Shown here: piece after piece, positions 7,217 to 15,880 of the stretch
How the letters are laid out: each line of letters begins with the position of its first letter
Position numbering within the stretch: position 1 is the first letter of the stretch
From: Pseudomonas rhodesiae
Lineage (GTDB): Bacteria > Pseudomonadota > Gammaproteobacteria > Pseudomonadales > Pseudomonadaceae
DNA: 64,000 bases
NCBI RefSeq assembly: GCF_007858255.1
Contig: NZ_VFEU01000010.1
Span: 1 to 64,000, forward strand
Direction of reading: 5' to 3'
Made by a program: the position numbers and the translations under genes
The notes under the pieces: generated by a model
What the model saw: only the letters and a program-made list of their open reading frames with translations
Databases searched by the model: none
Told to the model about the DNA's origin: nothing

Positions 7217-8611
7217 TTAGACCGCTGCCAGCTTCGAGGCCAGGGCTTTGGCTTGCAGCGCCACATCCGTCACTGCCGTGCTCTCCCACCACATTCCGCG
7301 CAACGGCGGGCCCATGGCGAACAATCGCGCGCTGACCTGGCCCTGGGCATCCAGCACCGCCCCCGAGACATCCGCTGCGATGCCCAATGCCAACGGCCCG
7401 GGCTGGATCAACCCGCGCTTGAGCAACTGCTGCGGCAAGGGCCGGGCTACGCGGCGCCAGTCGTATTCGATGCCGCTGGAGTTGATCAGCGCCGCGCCCG
7501 TCACTTGAGTGAGCGTCTGTTCGCCGCGTTGGCGCACCGCGATGGTGACGCCGCTTTGCGCGGGCACCAGCCCCTTGAATGACGCCGCACGAATACGCAA
7601 CCGCCCCTCCTCATGCAAACGCGCCACTAGCTGCGCGCTCAGCGGCGGCGAGCGGTGGTGATGACTTTCCCACCACGGCCGCACATGGCGCACGAACTGG
7701 CGCTTCTCGCGCTCGCTGGCCTGGCTCCAGAGACGGCCGATATGGACACGCACGGTGTCCAGCGGCGCTTGCCAGTCGATGCCCTGGGCCTGCGCGATGG
7801 TGCATTGGCGACGCAGTTCGCGCAGCAGTTGCCGAGGGCTGCGCAAGGCCGGGTCGGCAGCCAGGAAGTCGTCCCAGGCCGGCGGTTGCCGGCGCACATG
7901 GGGCAACAGGCCATGGCGCGAAAAGATCTCGATGGGCCCGCGATGCCCGGCCTGTTCCAGGGACACCACGGCGTCCACCATGGTCAACCCGGAGCCAATA
8001 ATCAGCACCGTCGAGCGTGGATCCAGGCGCCTCATGGTCGCCACGTCCCATGGGTCGACCGCCGCCGCGTTGACGCCGCTGGAGTGGGTCTGCGGCGTGC
8101 GCGCCGCCGGGAACATGCCGGTAGCCAATACCGCAAAGTTACCGCGCAACCGCTGGCCGTTATCGAGGGTCAGCAGGGTTGAATCCGCATCCACCTGCAC
8201 GTCGATCACTTCGGCCCTGACATGCTCCACCGTGGACGCCGAGCGTGCCTTGGCCTCGGCCAGCCGCTGCTGCGCATACACACCAAATAGCCCGCGCGGC
8301 GGGAACAGCTCGCTGATCGGCACCGCCTGCTCGGCCGACTCCGGCCAACCGCCGGCCGCGATGTGTTCGGTGAGCCACTGCGTGAGGTCGTCGGGGTTGT
8401 CCGGGTCCACGCTCATGCGCGCGGCGTTGCCGTTGAGGGTGTGGCCCAGTTCGACCGCACTGTAAGCCTCGCCCCGACCCAGTTCGGCGCGCGGTTCGAT
8501 CACCAGGATCTGGCGCCGACCGGGCAGGCGCAGCAGTTGTACGGCCAGCATCGTGCCGCTCAGGCCGCCGCCGATGATCAGCACATCAGCGTTGCGGGTG
8601 GATTCCGTCAT
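7217..8611 (-). CDS. FAD/NAD(P)-binding protein (YdhS-like), last gene of the importer operon
   Basis: A 464-residue flavoprotein. The N-terminal Rossmann motif VLIIGGGLSGTMLAVQLL (about 10-27) binds FAD. A second dinucleotide motif VLIIGSGLTMVDAVVSL occurs near 200-217. The protein resembles the FAD-NAD(P)-binding family whose E. coli member is YdhS. The start follows the importer ATPase by 12 bases, so it is probably co-transcribed. A redox step on the imported compound is a reasonable inference, but no substrate is indicated. Its 3' end shares sequence with the junction tails of the neighbouring tandem repeat. Confidence 0.8.
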   Translation of the reverse strand: MTESTRNADVLIIGGGLSGTMLAVQLLRLPGRRQILVIEPRAELGRGEAYSAVELGHTLNGNAARMSVDPDNPDDLTQWLTEHIAAGGWPESAEQAVPISELFPPRGLFGVYAQQRLAEAKARSASTVEHVRAEVIDVQVDADSTLLTLDNGQRLRGNFAVLATGMFPAARTPQTHSSGVNAAAVDPWDVATMRRLDPRSTVLIIGSGLTMVDAVVSLEQAGHRGPIEIFSRHGLLPHVRRQPPAWDDFLAADPALRSPRQLLRELRRQCTIAQAQGIDWQAPLDTVRVHIGRLWSQASEREKRQFVRHVRPWWESHHHRSPPLSAQLVARLHEEGRLRIRAASFKGLVPAQSGVTIAVRQRGEQTLTQVTGAALINSSGIEYDWRRVARPLPQQLLKRGLIQPGPLALGIAADVSGAVLDAQGQVSARLFAMGPPLRGMWWESTAVTDVALQAKALASKLAAV

Positions 8612-8623
8612 GCAGGTTCGCCC

Positions 8624-9391
8624 TTACTGTTTACCCAGGTAGATGTCATGCAGGTCGCCGCGCGCCCGCAGTTCAGCGGCACTGCCGCTCAAGGCCACGC
8701 GCCCAGTATCGAGCACATAGCCATGGGCCGCATAGGTGAGCGCGACGTTAATGTTCTGCTCGGCGATCAGGAAGCTCACCTGCTGTTCGCGGTTGAGCTG
8801 CGCAATGATCTCGAAGATCTCCTGCACGATCATAGGCGCCAAACCCATGGACGGCTCGTCGAGCAGTACCAAAGTAGGACGGGTCATCAACGCTCGGCCG
8901 ATGGCGACCATCTGTTGCTCGCCGCCGGAGGTCAGCCCGGCGCGGGTGTGGCGCTTGGTCTTGAGCCGTGGGAACCAGGTGTAAATGCGCTCCAGGTCCT
9001 GGGCCATGGCCTTGCGGCTCAAACGCCGCACAAAGCCGCCGCTGCGCAGGTTGTCTTCCACGCTGAGCTGGCCGAACACATGGCGGCCCTCCAGCACATG
9101 CACCATGCCCTGGCGCACGCGCTGGTTGGGATCAATGCCGGCCAGGTCCGCACCGGCATATTCGATCACCCCCCGGCTGACCTCGGCGCGCTCGGCGCGC
9201 ACCAGCCCGGAAATGGCCTTGAGGGTGGTACTCTTGCCGGCGCCATTGGCACCCAGCAAGGCGACGATGGCGCCCTTGGGCACGCTCAGTGACACCCCGG
9301 CCACCGCCAGGATCGCGCCGTCGTAGACCACCTCGATATCGTTGACAGTCAACAGCGCCGGGCTCGCCGACACACTGGCAGGTTGGTTCAT
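8624..9391 (-). CDS. Branched-chain-amino-acid-type ABC importer ATPase (LivF-like)
   Basis: A 255-residue ATPase with Walker A GANGAGKSTT (about 48-57), the LivF-type segment EGRHVFGQLSVEDNLRSGG, a signature written LTSGGEQQM, Walker B TLVLLDEPSMGLAP and the switch AEQN where LivF proteins have Gln in place of the usual Asp. It is one of two ATPases of a heteromeric importer encoded by consecutive minus-strand genes. Only 3 bases separate it from the binding-protein gene. The cluster context suggests an organosulfur or carboxylate substrate rather than leucine. Confidence 0.88.
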   Translation of the reverse strand: MNQPASVSASPALLTVNDIEVVYDGAILAVAGVSLSVPKGAIVALLGANGAGKSTTLKAISGLVRAERAEVSRGVIEYAGADLAGIDPNQRVRQGMVHVLEGRHVFGQLSVEDNLRSGGFVRRLSRKAMAQDLERIYTWFPRLKTKRHTRAGLTSGGEQQMVAIGRALMTRPTLVLLDEPSMGLAPMIVQEIFEIIAQLNREQQVSFLIAEQNINVALTYAAHGYVLDTGRVALSGSAAELRARGDLHDIYLGKQ

Positions 9392-9394
9392 GGC

Positions 9395-10735
9395 TTATTC
9401 ATCCCCGGTGCAGGCGCGTGGCGTCAGGCCTTTTTCCTTGGCGAACGCGGCGGACTTCTCGTCGATCAGCGGGCGCAGCAGCGCACGGTCGGCGGCGATC
9501 CAATCGCTGATCAGCGTCCAGTTCGCACCGTCCCATTGCTGCACCCGCGCCGAGCCGCCACCTTCGTGATCGCGGCACGACAGTTTCAGGTTCTGCATCA
9601 GGCCCAGGTAGCCCATGTCTTTCAAGCGCGCATCGTCGATGTTCAAGTGCTCCAGGCCCCAACGCCCCTCTTCGCCGTTGAGCGGACGCTTGCCGAACTT
9701 GGCCTGGGCGGTGCGGATCGCCTCGACCGCCACGGCGGCGTTCACCAGGCCGGAGTTGTAGTAGACGCTGCCGAAGTTCTTCAGGTCCTTGAGGTCGCTG
9801 TGGCCTTTGTCGAGCACGTATTGTTTGAGGCGTTTGTGAATCTCGAAATCCGCCCCCGCCGGGTACGGTGTCAGCGCCAGGTAACCCTTGGCGGCGGCGC
9901 CGGCAGGCAGCACGTCCTCGCTGGAGCTGGCCCAGATATCGCCGATGATATGGTCCACCGGAAAGCCGAAGCGCGCCGCCGTCTTCACCGCCACCGGCGT
10001 GGACACGCCCCAGGTACGCAGGAACACCCAATCCGGGTTGGCCTGGCGCACCTGGCGCCATTGCGCGGACTGTTCGTTGCCCGGATCGGCCACCGGGATC
10101 TGGATATTTTCAAAGCCGTATTTTTCCGCCAGCAGCTTCAGCGGGCCGAGGGTTTCACGTCCGTAGGCCGAGTCGTGGTACACCGTGGCAATCTTCTTGC
10201 CCTTGAGTTTGTCGAAACCGCCCTCCCGCTCGGCGATGTAGTTCACCAGGCTCGATGCCTCGCTGTAGAAGGTCAGCATCACCGGGAAGTTGTAGGGGAA
10301 TACGGTGCCATCGGTGGCCTCGGTACGCCCGTAGCCGAGGGTGATCAATGGGATCTTATCCACCTCGGCCCGCTCGCTCAGCGCATAAGCCGCTGGCGCG
10401 CCATTGGGTTGGTACACCGCGACCGGGGCGCCATCCAGACCGTTTTTAAAGCGCTCGTAGCACTCGATGCCTTTCTCGGCGGTCCACTCGGTCTCGCATT
10501 CCTGCCACACCAGTTTCACCCCGTTGATGCCACCCTCGACCTCGTTGATATAGCGCAAATAGTCGATCATCCCGGCCCACACCTGCACGCCGCTGGACGC
10601 GTAGGCGCCGACACGGTAAGTAGCCAGCGGGATAAATTGCTGGTCCGGGGACGCCACCGCCGGGGGCACGCTGGTGGTGAACGCAGCCACGGCTAACGCG
10701 GCGCCGGCCAGGGATTGTTTGAAGGATGCACGCAT
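9395..10735 (-). CDS. Periplasmic substrate-binding protein of the LivK/urea-amide-type importer
   Basis: A 446-residue type I periplasmic binding protein. Starting at the ATG at 10735 gives a clear signal peptide (MRASFKQSLAGAALAVAAFTT... cleaved near VASPDQQ). A 12-residue upstream extension is rejected. The body has the receptor-family pattern: GINGVKLVWQECETEW, then GKKIATVYHDSAYGRETLGPLKLLAEKYGF opening the second lobe. It captures the ligand for the permeases encoded upstream. Two Cys (about 60 and 70) and two near the C-terminus could form disulfides. The ligand cannot be deduced from sequence; its neighbours are sulfur-acquisition-type flavoenzymes. Confidence 0.85.
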   Translation of the reverse strand: MRASFKQSLAGAALAVAAFTTSVPPAVASPDQQFIPLATYRVGAYASSGVQVWAGMIDYLRYINEVEGGINGVKLVWQECETEWTAEKGIECYERFKNGLDGAPVAVYQPNGAPAAYALSERAEVDKIPLITLGYGRTEATDGTVFPYNFPVMLTFYSEASSLVNYIAEREGGFDKLKGKKIATVYHDSAYGRETLGPLKLLAEKYGFENIQIPVADPGNEQSAQWRQVRQANPDWVFLRTWGVSTPVAVKTAARFGFPVDHIIGDIWASSSEDVLPAGAAAKGYLALTPYPAGADFEIHKRLKQYVLDKGHSDLKDLKNFGSVYYNSGLVNAAVAVEAIRTAQAKFGKRPLNGEEGRWGLEHLNIDDARLKDMGYLGLMQNLKLSCRDHEGGGSARVQQWDGANWTLISDWIAADRALLRPLIDEKSAAFAKEKGLTPRACTGDE

Positions 10736-10752
10736 AGGAAGTTCTCTTGAGG

Positions 10753-11802
10753 TTAGAAACGCAGCGGCCACTGGCGCAGCCGATCGCGAAGGGTGTGCAA
10801 CAGGCGAATCAAACCGTCGGGTTCCTTGATCAGGAACACGATGATCAACACGCCAAAGATGATTTTCTGCAGGTTCTGCAACTGCCCCGCATCCACCGCG
10901 CCACCGAACAGCGCCTGACCGGCGTGGCTGAGGAAAATCGGCAGCAGGCTGATAAACGCGGCGCCGACAAAGTTGCCGGCGATACTACCCATGCCGCCGA
11001 TAATGATGATGAACAGAATCTGGAACGAGCGATTGATATCGAAGCTGCTGGCGCTGGCCGTGCCCAGGTAAGCGAAGGCCCACAGCGCCCCGGCGATGCC
11101 CAGATAGAACGAGCTGACCGCAAACGCCAGGCGCTTGTAGCGCGCCACCGGAATGCCGATCACAGCGGCGGCGGTGTCCATGTCGCGGATCGCCATCCAA
11201 TTGCGCCCCACCTGGCTGCGCACCAGGTTCACGGCCGTCCAGGTCAACAGCAACACGCTGACCAGGGTCAGCCAATAGCGGCCCAACGGGGTGTTGAGGT
11301 CATGGCCGAACAACGTCAGAGCGGGCGCGGAAATGGTGCCGGATGAACCGTAGTTGTAGAACCAGGGAAACTTGACGAACAACCATTCCAGAAAAAACTG
11401 CGCGGCCAGGGTAGTGACCATCAGGTAGAACCCCTTGATCCGCGAGCTGGGCAAACCAAACAGCAGGCCCACCAGCGCGCTGATCACGCCGCCGCCGAGC
11501 AACGCCACCGGCAGGCCCAACTCAGGCAAACGCAGTAAAAAGCCATAGGTGGCAAACGCACCGACCGCCATGAAGCCCGCAGCGCCCACCGAGGTCTGCC
11601 CGGTGTAGCCGGTCAGCAGGTTCAGGCCCAGACCGGCCAGGGACAACACCAGAAACGGGATCAAAATCGCATTGAGCCAATAATCATTGCCCCACAGCGG
11701 CACCACGATAAAGGCCAAGCCCAGCAAGCCGATCAGGCCCCAGGGCGCACGCCGCTGGATCAGCAACAAGGGCGCGGCGTGTTCAACGACAGGGATCGAC
11801 AT
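10753..11802 (-). CDS. ABC importer permease, LivM-like
   Basis: A 349-residue permease with about 9-10 hydrophobic segments. The family hallmarks are LNLLTGYTGQTSVGAAGFMAVGAFATY near the N-terminus and VGRNWMAIRDMDTAAAVIGIPVARYKRLAFAVSS, the cytoplasmic EAA-type loop contacting the ATPases. The ATG at 11802 gives the expected N-terminus; a longer frame adds 26 non-homologous residues. It follows the LivH-like gene by 4 bases. Confidence 0.88.
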   Translation of the reverse strand: MSIPVVEHAAPLLLIQRRAPWGLIGLLGLAFIVVPLWGNDYWLNAILIPFLVLSLAGLGLNLLTGYTGQTSVGAAGFMAVGAFATYGFLLRLPELGLPVALLGGGVISALVGLLFGLPSSRIKGFYLMVTTLAAQFFLEWLFVKFPWFYNYGSSGTISAPALTLFGHDLNTPLGRYWLTLVSVLLLTWTAVNLVRSQVGRNWMAIRDMDTAAAVIGIPVARYKRLAFAVSSFYLGIAGALWAFAYLGTASASSFDINRSFQILFIIIIGGMGSIAGNFVGAAFISLLPIFLSHAGQALFGGAVDAGQLQNLQKIIFGVLIIVFLIKEPDGLIRLLHTLRDRLRQWPLRF

Positions 11803-11806
11803 AGGT

Positions 11807-12688
11807 TCAGACTCGCTCGATGGCGCGCTCGCCGAACAGGCCGGCGGGACGCATATACAGGAAGGCCAGGGCCAGGACATAGGCGAACCACGGCGTGATG
11901 CCGCCGCCGATCAGCGGGCCGATGTACACCTCGGCGAGGTTCTCCGCGGCGCCAACGATCAGCCCACCGACCATCGCCCCGCCAATCGAAGTGAAGCCAC
12001 CGATGATCAACACCGGCAACGCCTTGAGCACCACTAGCGACAGCGAGAACTGCACGCCCTGGCGCGCCCCCCACAGCAGCCCCGCCACCAGCCCGACCAC
12101 ACCGGCCACCGCCCATACGATCTGCCAGATGCGGTTGAGGTGGATGCCGATGGACAGCGCCGCCGTGGTGTCATCCGCCACCGCCCGCAACGACACGCCG
12201 ATGCGGGTCTTGTTGAACAGCAGCGCCAGCACCGTCACCAGCACCCCTGCGGCAGCCGCGGCGACCAGGTCAAACTGGCTGAGCATCAGCGGCCCGACAA
12301 ACAGCGGCACGTCGTCGATCCCGAGATCCAGCGCGCGCACCTGGGAGCCCATCAGGCCCTGAGCCAAGCCTTCGATAATGAACGACAGGCCCAGGGTGGC
12401 CATGAACAAGGTGATTTGCGAACGGTTCACCAGCGGCCGCAAGACCAACCGTTCGATAAGCAACGCGCCGCCAATCATCACGATGACCGTCAGCAGTAAC
12501 GCCAGGGCAAATGGCACGCCCTGGTCATGCAGGCTGACAAAAGTCAGCGCGGCAAACAGCAGCATCGCGCCCTGGGCAAAATTGAACACGCCGCTGGCCT
12601 TGTAGATCAGCACGAAGCCGATGGCGACCAGCGAATACAGGGTGCCGGCGAGCAGGCCGCCGAGCAGGGTTTCAAAGAAGAACGTCAT
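11807..12688 (-). CDS. ABC importer permease, LivH-like
   Basis: A 293-residue polytopic permease with eight or so helices. It has the LivH start GLLAGTLYSLVAIGFVLIYKASGVFNFAQGAML and the coupling loop TRIGVSLRAVADDTTAALSIGI. It pairs with the LivM-like subunit. Its start codon overlaps the stop of the preceding ATPase gene by one base (TGATG), indicating coupling. Confidence 0.88.
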   Translation of the reverse strand: MTFFFETLLGGLLAGTLYSLVAIGFVLIYKASGVFNFAQGAMLLFAALTFVSLHDQGVPFALALLLTVIVMIGGALLIERLVLRPLVNRSQITLFMATLGLSFIIEGLAQGLMGSQVRALDLGIDDVPLFVGPLMLSQFDLVAAAAAGVLVTVLALLFNKTRIGVSLRAVADDTTAALSIGIHLNRIWQIVWAVAGVVGLVAGLLWGARQGVQFSLSLVVLKALPVLIIGGFTSIGGAMVGGLIVGAAENLAEVYIGPLIGGGITPWFAYVLALAFLYMRPAGLFGERAIERV

Positions 12689-13458
12689 CAGTGAACGACT
12701 CCCAGGTAGGCCGCGATTACCTCGGGGTTGGCCTGTACTTGGGCGGGCGTGCCGTCGCCGACCTTGCGCCCGTAGTCCAGCACCACCACATGGTCGGACA
12801 GGCCCATGACCACACCGATATCGTGTTCGATCAACACCACCGTGGTGCCCAGGTCGCGGTTCACATCGGCGACAAAGCGCGCCATTTCCTGTTTTTCCTC
12901 GGCGTTCATGCCGGCCATGGGCTCGTCCAGCAACAACAGGCTGGGCTCGGCGATCAGTGCGCGGCCCAATTCCACGCGCTTTTGCAGGCCGTAGGACAGA
13001 TTGCCCACCAGCACATCGCGGTGGGCTTGCAACTCTAGAAATTCGAGAACGCCCTGGCCGCGCAGGCCAAACGCCTCGGCTTCGCGTCGCGCCCGGGGTA
13101 AGCCCAGGGCCTGCTCGATAAAGGTGCTGCGCATATACCGCGACAGACCGGTGAGGAGGTTGTCGAGCACGCTCATTTTTTTGAACAAGGCGTTGTTCTG
13201 AAAGGTGCGACCGATACCCCGGCGTGCCGCCCCCAAGGGGTCGATGCGCTGGAAATGCTGGTCGTCGAATATGATCTCGCCGGCATCGAAGCGGTATACG
13301 CCGTTGAGTACATTGAGCAGCGAACTTTTGCCGGCGCCGTTAGGGCCGATCAACGCGCATATCTCGCCGCGCTGCACGTCGAACGACAGCCCGCTGATCG
13401 CCTTGACCCCTTTGAACGACAGCGAAATATCCCGCACTTGGAGGATGGCTTGGCTCAT
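12688..13458 (-). CDS. ABC importer ATPase, LivG-like
   Basis: A 256-residue ATPase with Walker A GPNGAGKSSLLN (about 37-48), GRTFQNNALFKKMSVLDNLLTG, the signature LSYGLQKRVELGRAL typical of LivG, Walker B LLLLDEPMAGMN and the switch IEHD. Start at 13458, overlapping the preceding degenerate synthetase gene by ATGA. Upstream in-frame codons to 13611 lie inside that gene and are not used. Confidence 0.88.
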   Translation of the reverse strand: MSQAILQVRDISLSFKGVKAISGLSFDVQRGEICALIGPNGAGKSSLLNVLNGVYRFDAGEIIFDDQHFQRIDPLGAARRGIGRTFQNNALFKKMSVLDNLLTGLSRYMRSTFIEQALGLPRARREAEAFGLRGQGVLEFLELQAHRDVLVGNLSYGLQKRVELGRALIAEPSLLLLDEPMAGMNAEEKQEMARFVADVNRDLGTTVVLIEHDIGVVMGLSDHVVVLDYGRKVGDGTPAQVQANPEVIAAYLGVVH

Positions 13459-14303
13459 GCGCTTTTCCGTTTGAATTCGGCGAGCCACGTTGGCTCGACA
13501 TTGGACTTGATGGGTTGCCAGATAGACGTCAGGCGCTGGAAGCCCAACAACCGGCGCACGCGATTTTTCAGCACACGACGCAGGCCACTGCGGGCATCCG
13601 CGATGGCCCACTCACACAGGCGCCGACGCCAGGTGCCGTGGGGCGCAAGGCGGCTTTCGATGTCGTCGGCCACCTGTTGCAAACGCGCCGGCGATAACAG
13701 CAGCCCCGTGGGCGCGACTTCACTGCGATCACGTCGCGCCGACGCCGGGTTCTCCGGGAAGGCCAGGCCGTGGCCGCTGTGCAGCCATTGCTCCAGCACC
13801 ACCGCCAGACCGTCTTGCCACTGGGTACTGTCCTCGCTCCACAGCGCGGTTTCGGCTGTGGGTTGCCACCAACGCTGCAGGTGCTGCGCAGGGTCAACCG
13901 GGCCGAGCAGTTGGGCAAAGTCCAACCGCTGGGTAAACGCCCAATCGGGCTGGCGACCTTGCACGTAGACGTGGCTGGGACGGATACGCCATAGCTGTTG
14001 TTCCAGCGCCTGGGGTTCCAGGTTGTCGGGAAGCGTCAGCACCTGACCGCCGACGGACTGGGCCGCCAACGCCAGCAACAACAGGTTCGGCTCAAACGCG
14101 CCACTGAGCACCAAACGAGACTGATCGCTCAAACCTTGCTGGCGCAAACCATCGGCCAGCCGTTCTACGTCGCGCAGGGCGTCGATCCAGCGCCACGCGT
14201 GCCACAGGCCCTGACGCTTGTGGCGCAGGGCAATGTGCAGCGGTGTGAGTTGTGCCCAGTGGCGCAGGTGTTCCAGAAGAGCCTTGGGTTCGTGCACGCT
14301 CAT
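13455..14303 (-). CDS. Degenerate acyl-CoA synthetase (ANL superfamily) relative lacking the ATP-binding loop
   Basis: A 282-residue protein. Residues 1-130 look like the N-terminus of the acyl-CoA synthetases often encoded beside Liv-type importers (TPLHIALRHKRQGLWHAWRW; ALAAQSVGGQVLTLPDNLEP). Residues 165-215 match the later segment (GHGLAFPENPASARRDRSEV followed by APTGLLLSPARL). The intervening TSGTTGxPK phosphate loop is absent, and the chain ends before the YGxTE and hinge motifs, so it should not adenylate. Yet the frame is intact, has an AGGAG site, and is coupled by ATGA to the next gene. It may have a structural role or be a decaying gene kept for translational coupling. Confidence 0.7.
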   Translation of the reverse strand: MSVHEPKALLEHLRHWAQLTPLHIALRHKRQGLWHAWRWIDALRDVERLADGLRQQGLSDQSRLVLSGAFEPNLLLLALAAQSVGGQVLTLPDNLEPQALEQQLWRIRPSHVYVQGRQPDWAFTQRLDFAQLLGPVDPAQHLQRWWQPTAETALWSEDSTQWQDGLAVVLEQWLHSGHGLAFPENPASARRDRSEVAPTGLLLSPARLQQVADDIESRLAPHGTWRRRLCEWAIADARSGLRRVLKNRVRRLLGFQRLTSIWQPIKSNVEPTWLAEFKRKSA

Positions 14304-14380
14304 AGGGGGTTGCTCCTATTGGGGTGGTATGCGTGCGGTGGTCCGCTGGCTGAGTATTTGTGTATCAACGCAGGACGATT

Positions 14381-14497
14381 GTGGGAGGGGCGGTGCGAGG
14401 ATTCGACTTGCCCCCGATGGCGGTGGGCCAGTTAGAGCACTCATGACTGACCCACCGCTATCGGGGGCAAGTCGAATCGTCGCACCGCCCCTCCCAC
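14381..14497. repeat. REPIN of the long variant overlapping the monooxygenase 3' end
   Basis: GTGGGAGGGGCGGTGCGA...CTTGCCCCCGAT (from 14381) is the inverted partner of ATCGGGGGCAAG...TCGCACCGCCCCTCCCAC (to 14497). Compared with the other REPs here, the arms carry an extra CGGTGCGA-GATTCGA segment. The right arm lies inside the coding sequence that ends at 14441. Confidence 0.9.
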
Positions 14498-15880
14498 AGT
14501 AGTTTTTTGTACCCCAGATAAATTGCGGTAGCCCGCGCCGGGGTGGTTCGAGCCCAACCTTGCACCATCACCAAACAACTTCTCGCGCAGCGTGCCTTGG
14601 GCGTATTCGGTCTTGTACGCGCCACGCTTCTGCAACTCCGGCACCAGCCAGTCGACGGCGTCGATAAAGGTTTCGTGGGTCAACGCATAGGCCAGGTTGA
14701 AGCCGTCCACGTCGGTCTCTTCGACCCATTCCTGCAACAGGTCAGCCACGGTCTCTGGGCCGCCGACGAACAGCGGGCCAAAGCCGCCGATACCAACCCA
14801 GTCGGCCAGTTCGTTGGGGGTCCAGACCTTGTTCGGGTCGGCCGTGGAGAAGGCTTCCACCGCCGATTGAATGGCGTTGGTGTGCACATGTTTGAGTGGT
14901 TCGTCGGGTTTGAACTGGCTGAAGTCGATGCCGGTCCAGCCGGAGATCAACGCCATGGCGCCTTCGTAGCTGACGTAGGTTTTGTACTCGTCGAACTTGG
15001 CTTTGGCCTGGGCGTCGGTTTCGCCGACGATCACCGTCTGCAAGTTGAAAATCAGGATTTTCTTCGGGTCCCGCCCTGCCTCGGCCGCGCGGCGGCGAAT
15101 ATCGGCGACGGTCTTTTTCAGCAGCACCTTGGACGGCGCCGCGACGAACACGCACTCGGCCTGCTCGGCAGCGAACTGCTTGCCACGGCTGGACGCACCG
15201 GCCTGGTACAGCACCGGCGTGCGCTGCGGCGACGGCTCGCACAGGTGGATGCCGGGCACCTGGAAGTGCTTGCCGACGTGGCGGATCTCATGGATTTTGC
15301 TCGGATCGCTGAATATCCGGCGCTCGCGATCACGCAATACCGCGCCCTCCTCCCAACTGCCCTCCCAGAGTTTGTAGCAAACCTCCAGGTACTCTTCGGC
15401 ATAGTCATAGCGCGCGTCGTGTTCGGTCTGGGCTTTCTGCCCCAGGTTCTTGGCCCCGCTTTCCAGGTACGAGGTGACGATGTTCCAGCCGATGCGGCCT
15501 TGGGTCAGGTGATCGAGGGTCGAAAGCCGGCGCGCGAACGGGTACGGGTGTTCGAACGACAGCGAGGCCGTCAGGCCAAACCCCAGGTGCTCGGTGACCA
15601 TCGCCATAGGGGCGATCAGCGACAGCGGATCGTTGACCGGCACTTGGGTAGCCTGGCGAATCGCTGCGTCGCCATTGCCGTTGTACACGTCGTAGATACC
15701 CAGCACATCGGCGATAAACAGCCCATCGAACTTGCCCCGCTCCAGGATTTTTGCCAGGTCGGTCCAGTACGCCAAGTCCTTGTACTGCCACGAACGGTCG
15801 CGCGGGTGCGCCCATAGGCCGGGGGATTGGTGGCCGACGCAATTCATGTCGAAGGCATTCAGGCGGATTTCACGGGCCAT
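14441..15880 (-). CDS. FMN-dependent monooxygenase, NtaA/SnaA/DszA type
   Basis: A 479-residue TIM-barrel flavin monooxygenase of the luciferase-like group that uses FMNH2 from a separate reductase. Seen motifs: REIRLNAFDMNCVGHQSPGLW at the N-terminus, the ASLSFEHPYPFARRLSTLDH loop, GRIGWNIVTS, and SPQRTPVLYQAGASSRGKQFA (phosphate-binding region). Relatives oxidise nitrilotriacetate, sulfones and similar molecules; with the SfnB-like neighbour, an organosulfur substrate is the best guess. Family members end near HPGARYR, whereas this frame continues through about 18 residues encoded by the REPIN arm (VGGAVRRFDLPPIAVGQS). The start overlaps the previous gene by one base. Confidence 0.85.
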   Translation of the reverse strand: MAREIRLNAFDMNCVGHQSPGLWAHPRDRSWQYKDLAYWTDLAKILERGKFDGLFIADVLGIYDVYNGNGDAAIRQATQVPVNDPLSLIAPMAMVTEHLGFGLTASLSFEHPYPFARRLSTLDHLTQGRIGWNIVTSYLESGAKNLGQKAQTEHDARYDYAEEYLEVCYKLWEGSWEEGAVLRDRERRIFSDPSKIHEIRHVGKHFQVPGIHLCEPSPQRTPVLYQAGASSRGKQFAAEQAECVFVAAPSKVLLKKTVADIRRRAAEAGRDPKKILIFNLQTVIVGETDAQAKAKFDEYKTYVSYEGAMALISGWTGIDFSQFKPDEPLKHVHTNAIQSAVEAFSTADPNKVWTPNELADWVGIGGFGPLFVGGPETVADLLQEWVEETDVDGFNLAYALTHETFIDAVDWLVPELQKRGAYKTEYAQGTLREKLFGDGARLGSNHPGAGYRNLSGVQKTTVGGAVRRFDLPPIAVGQS

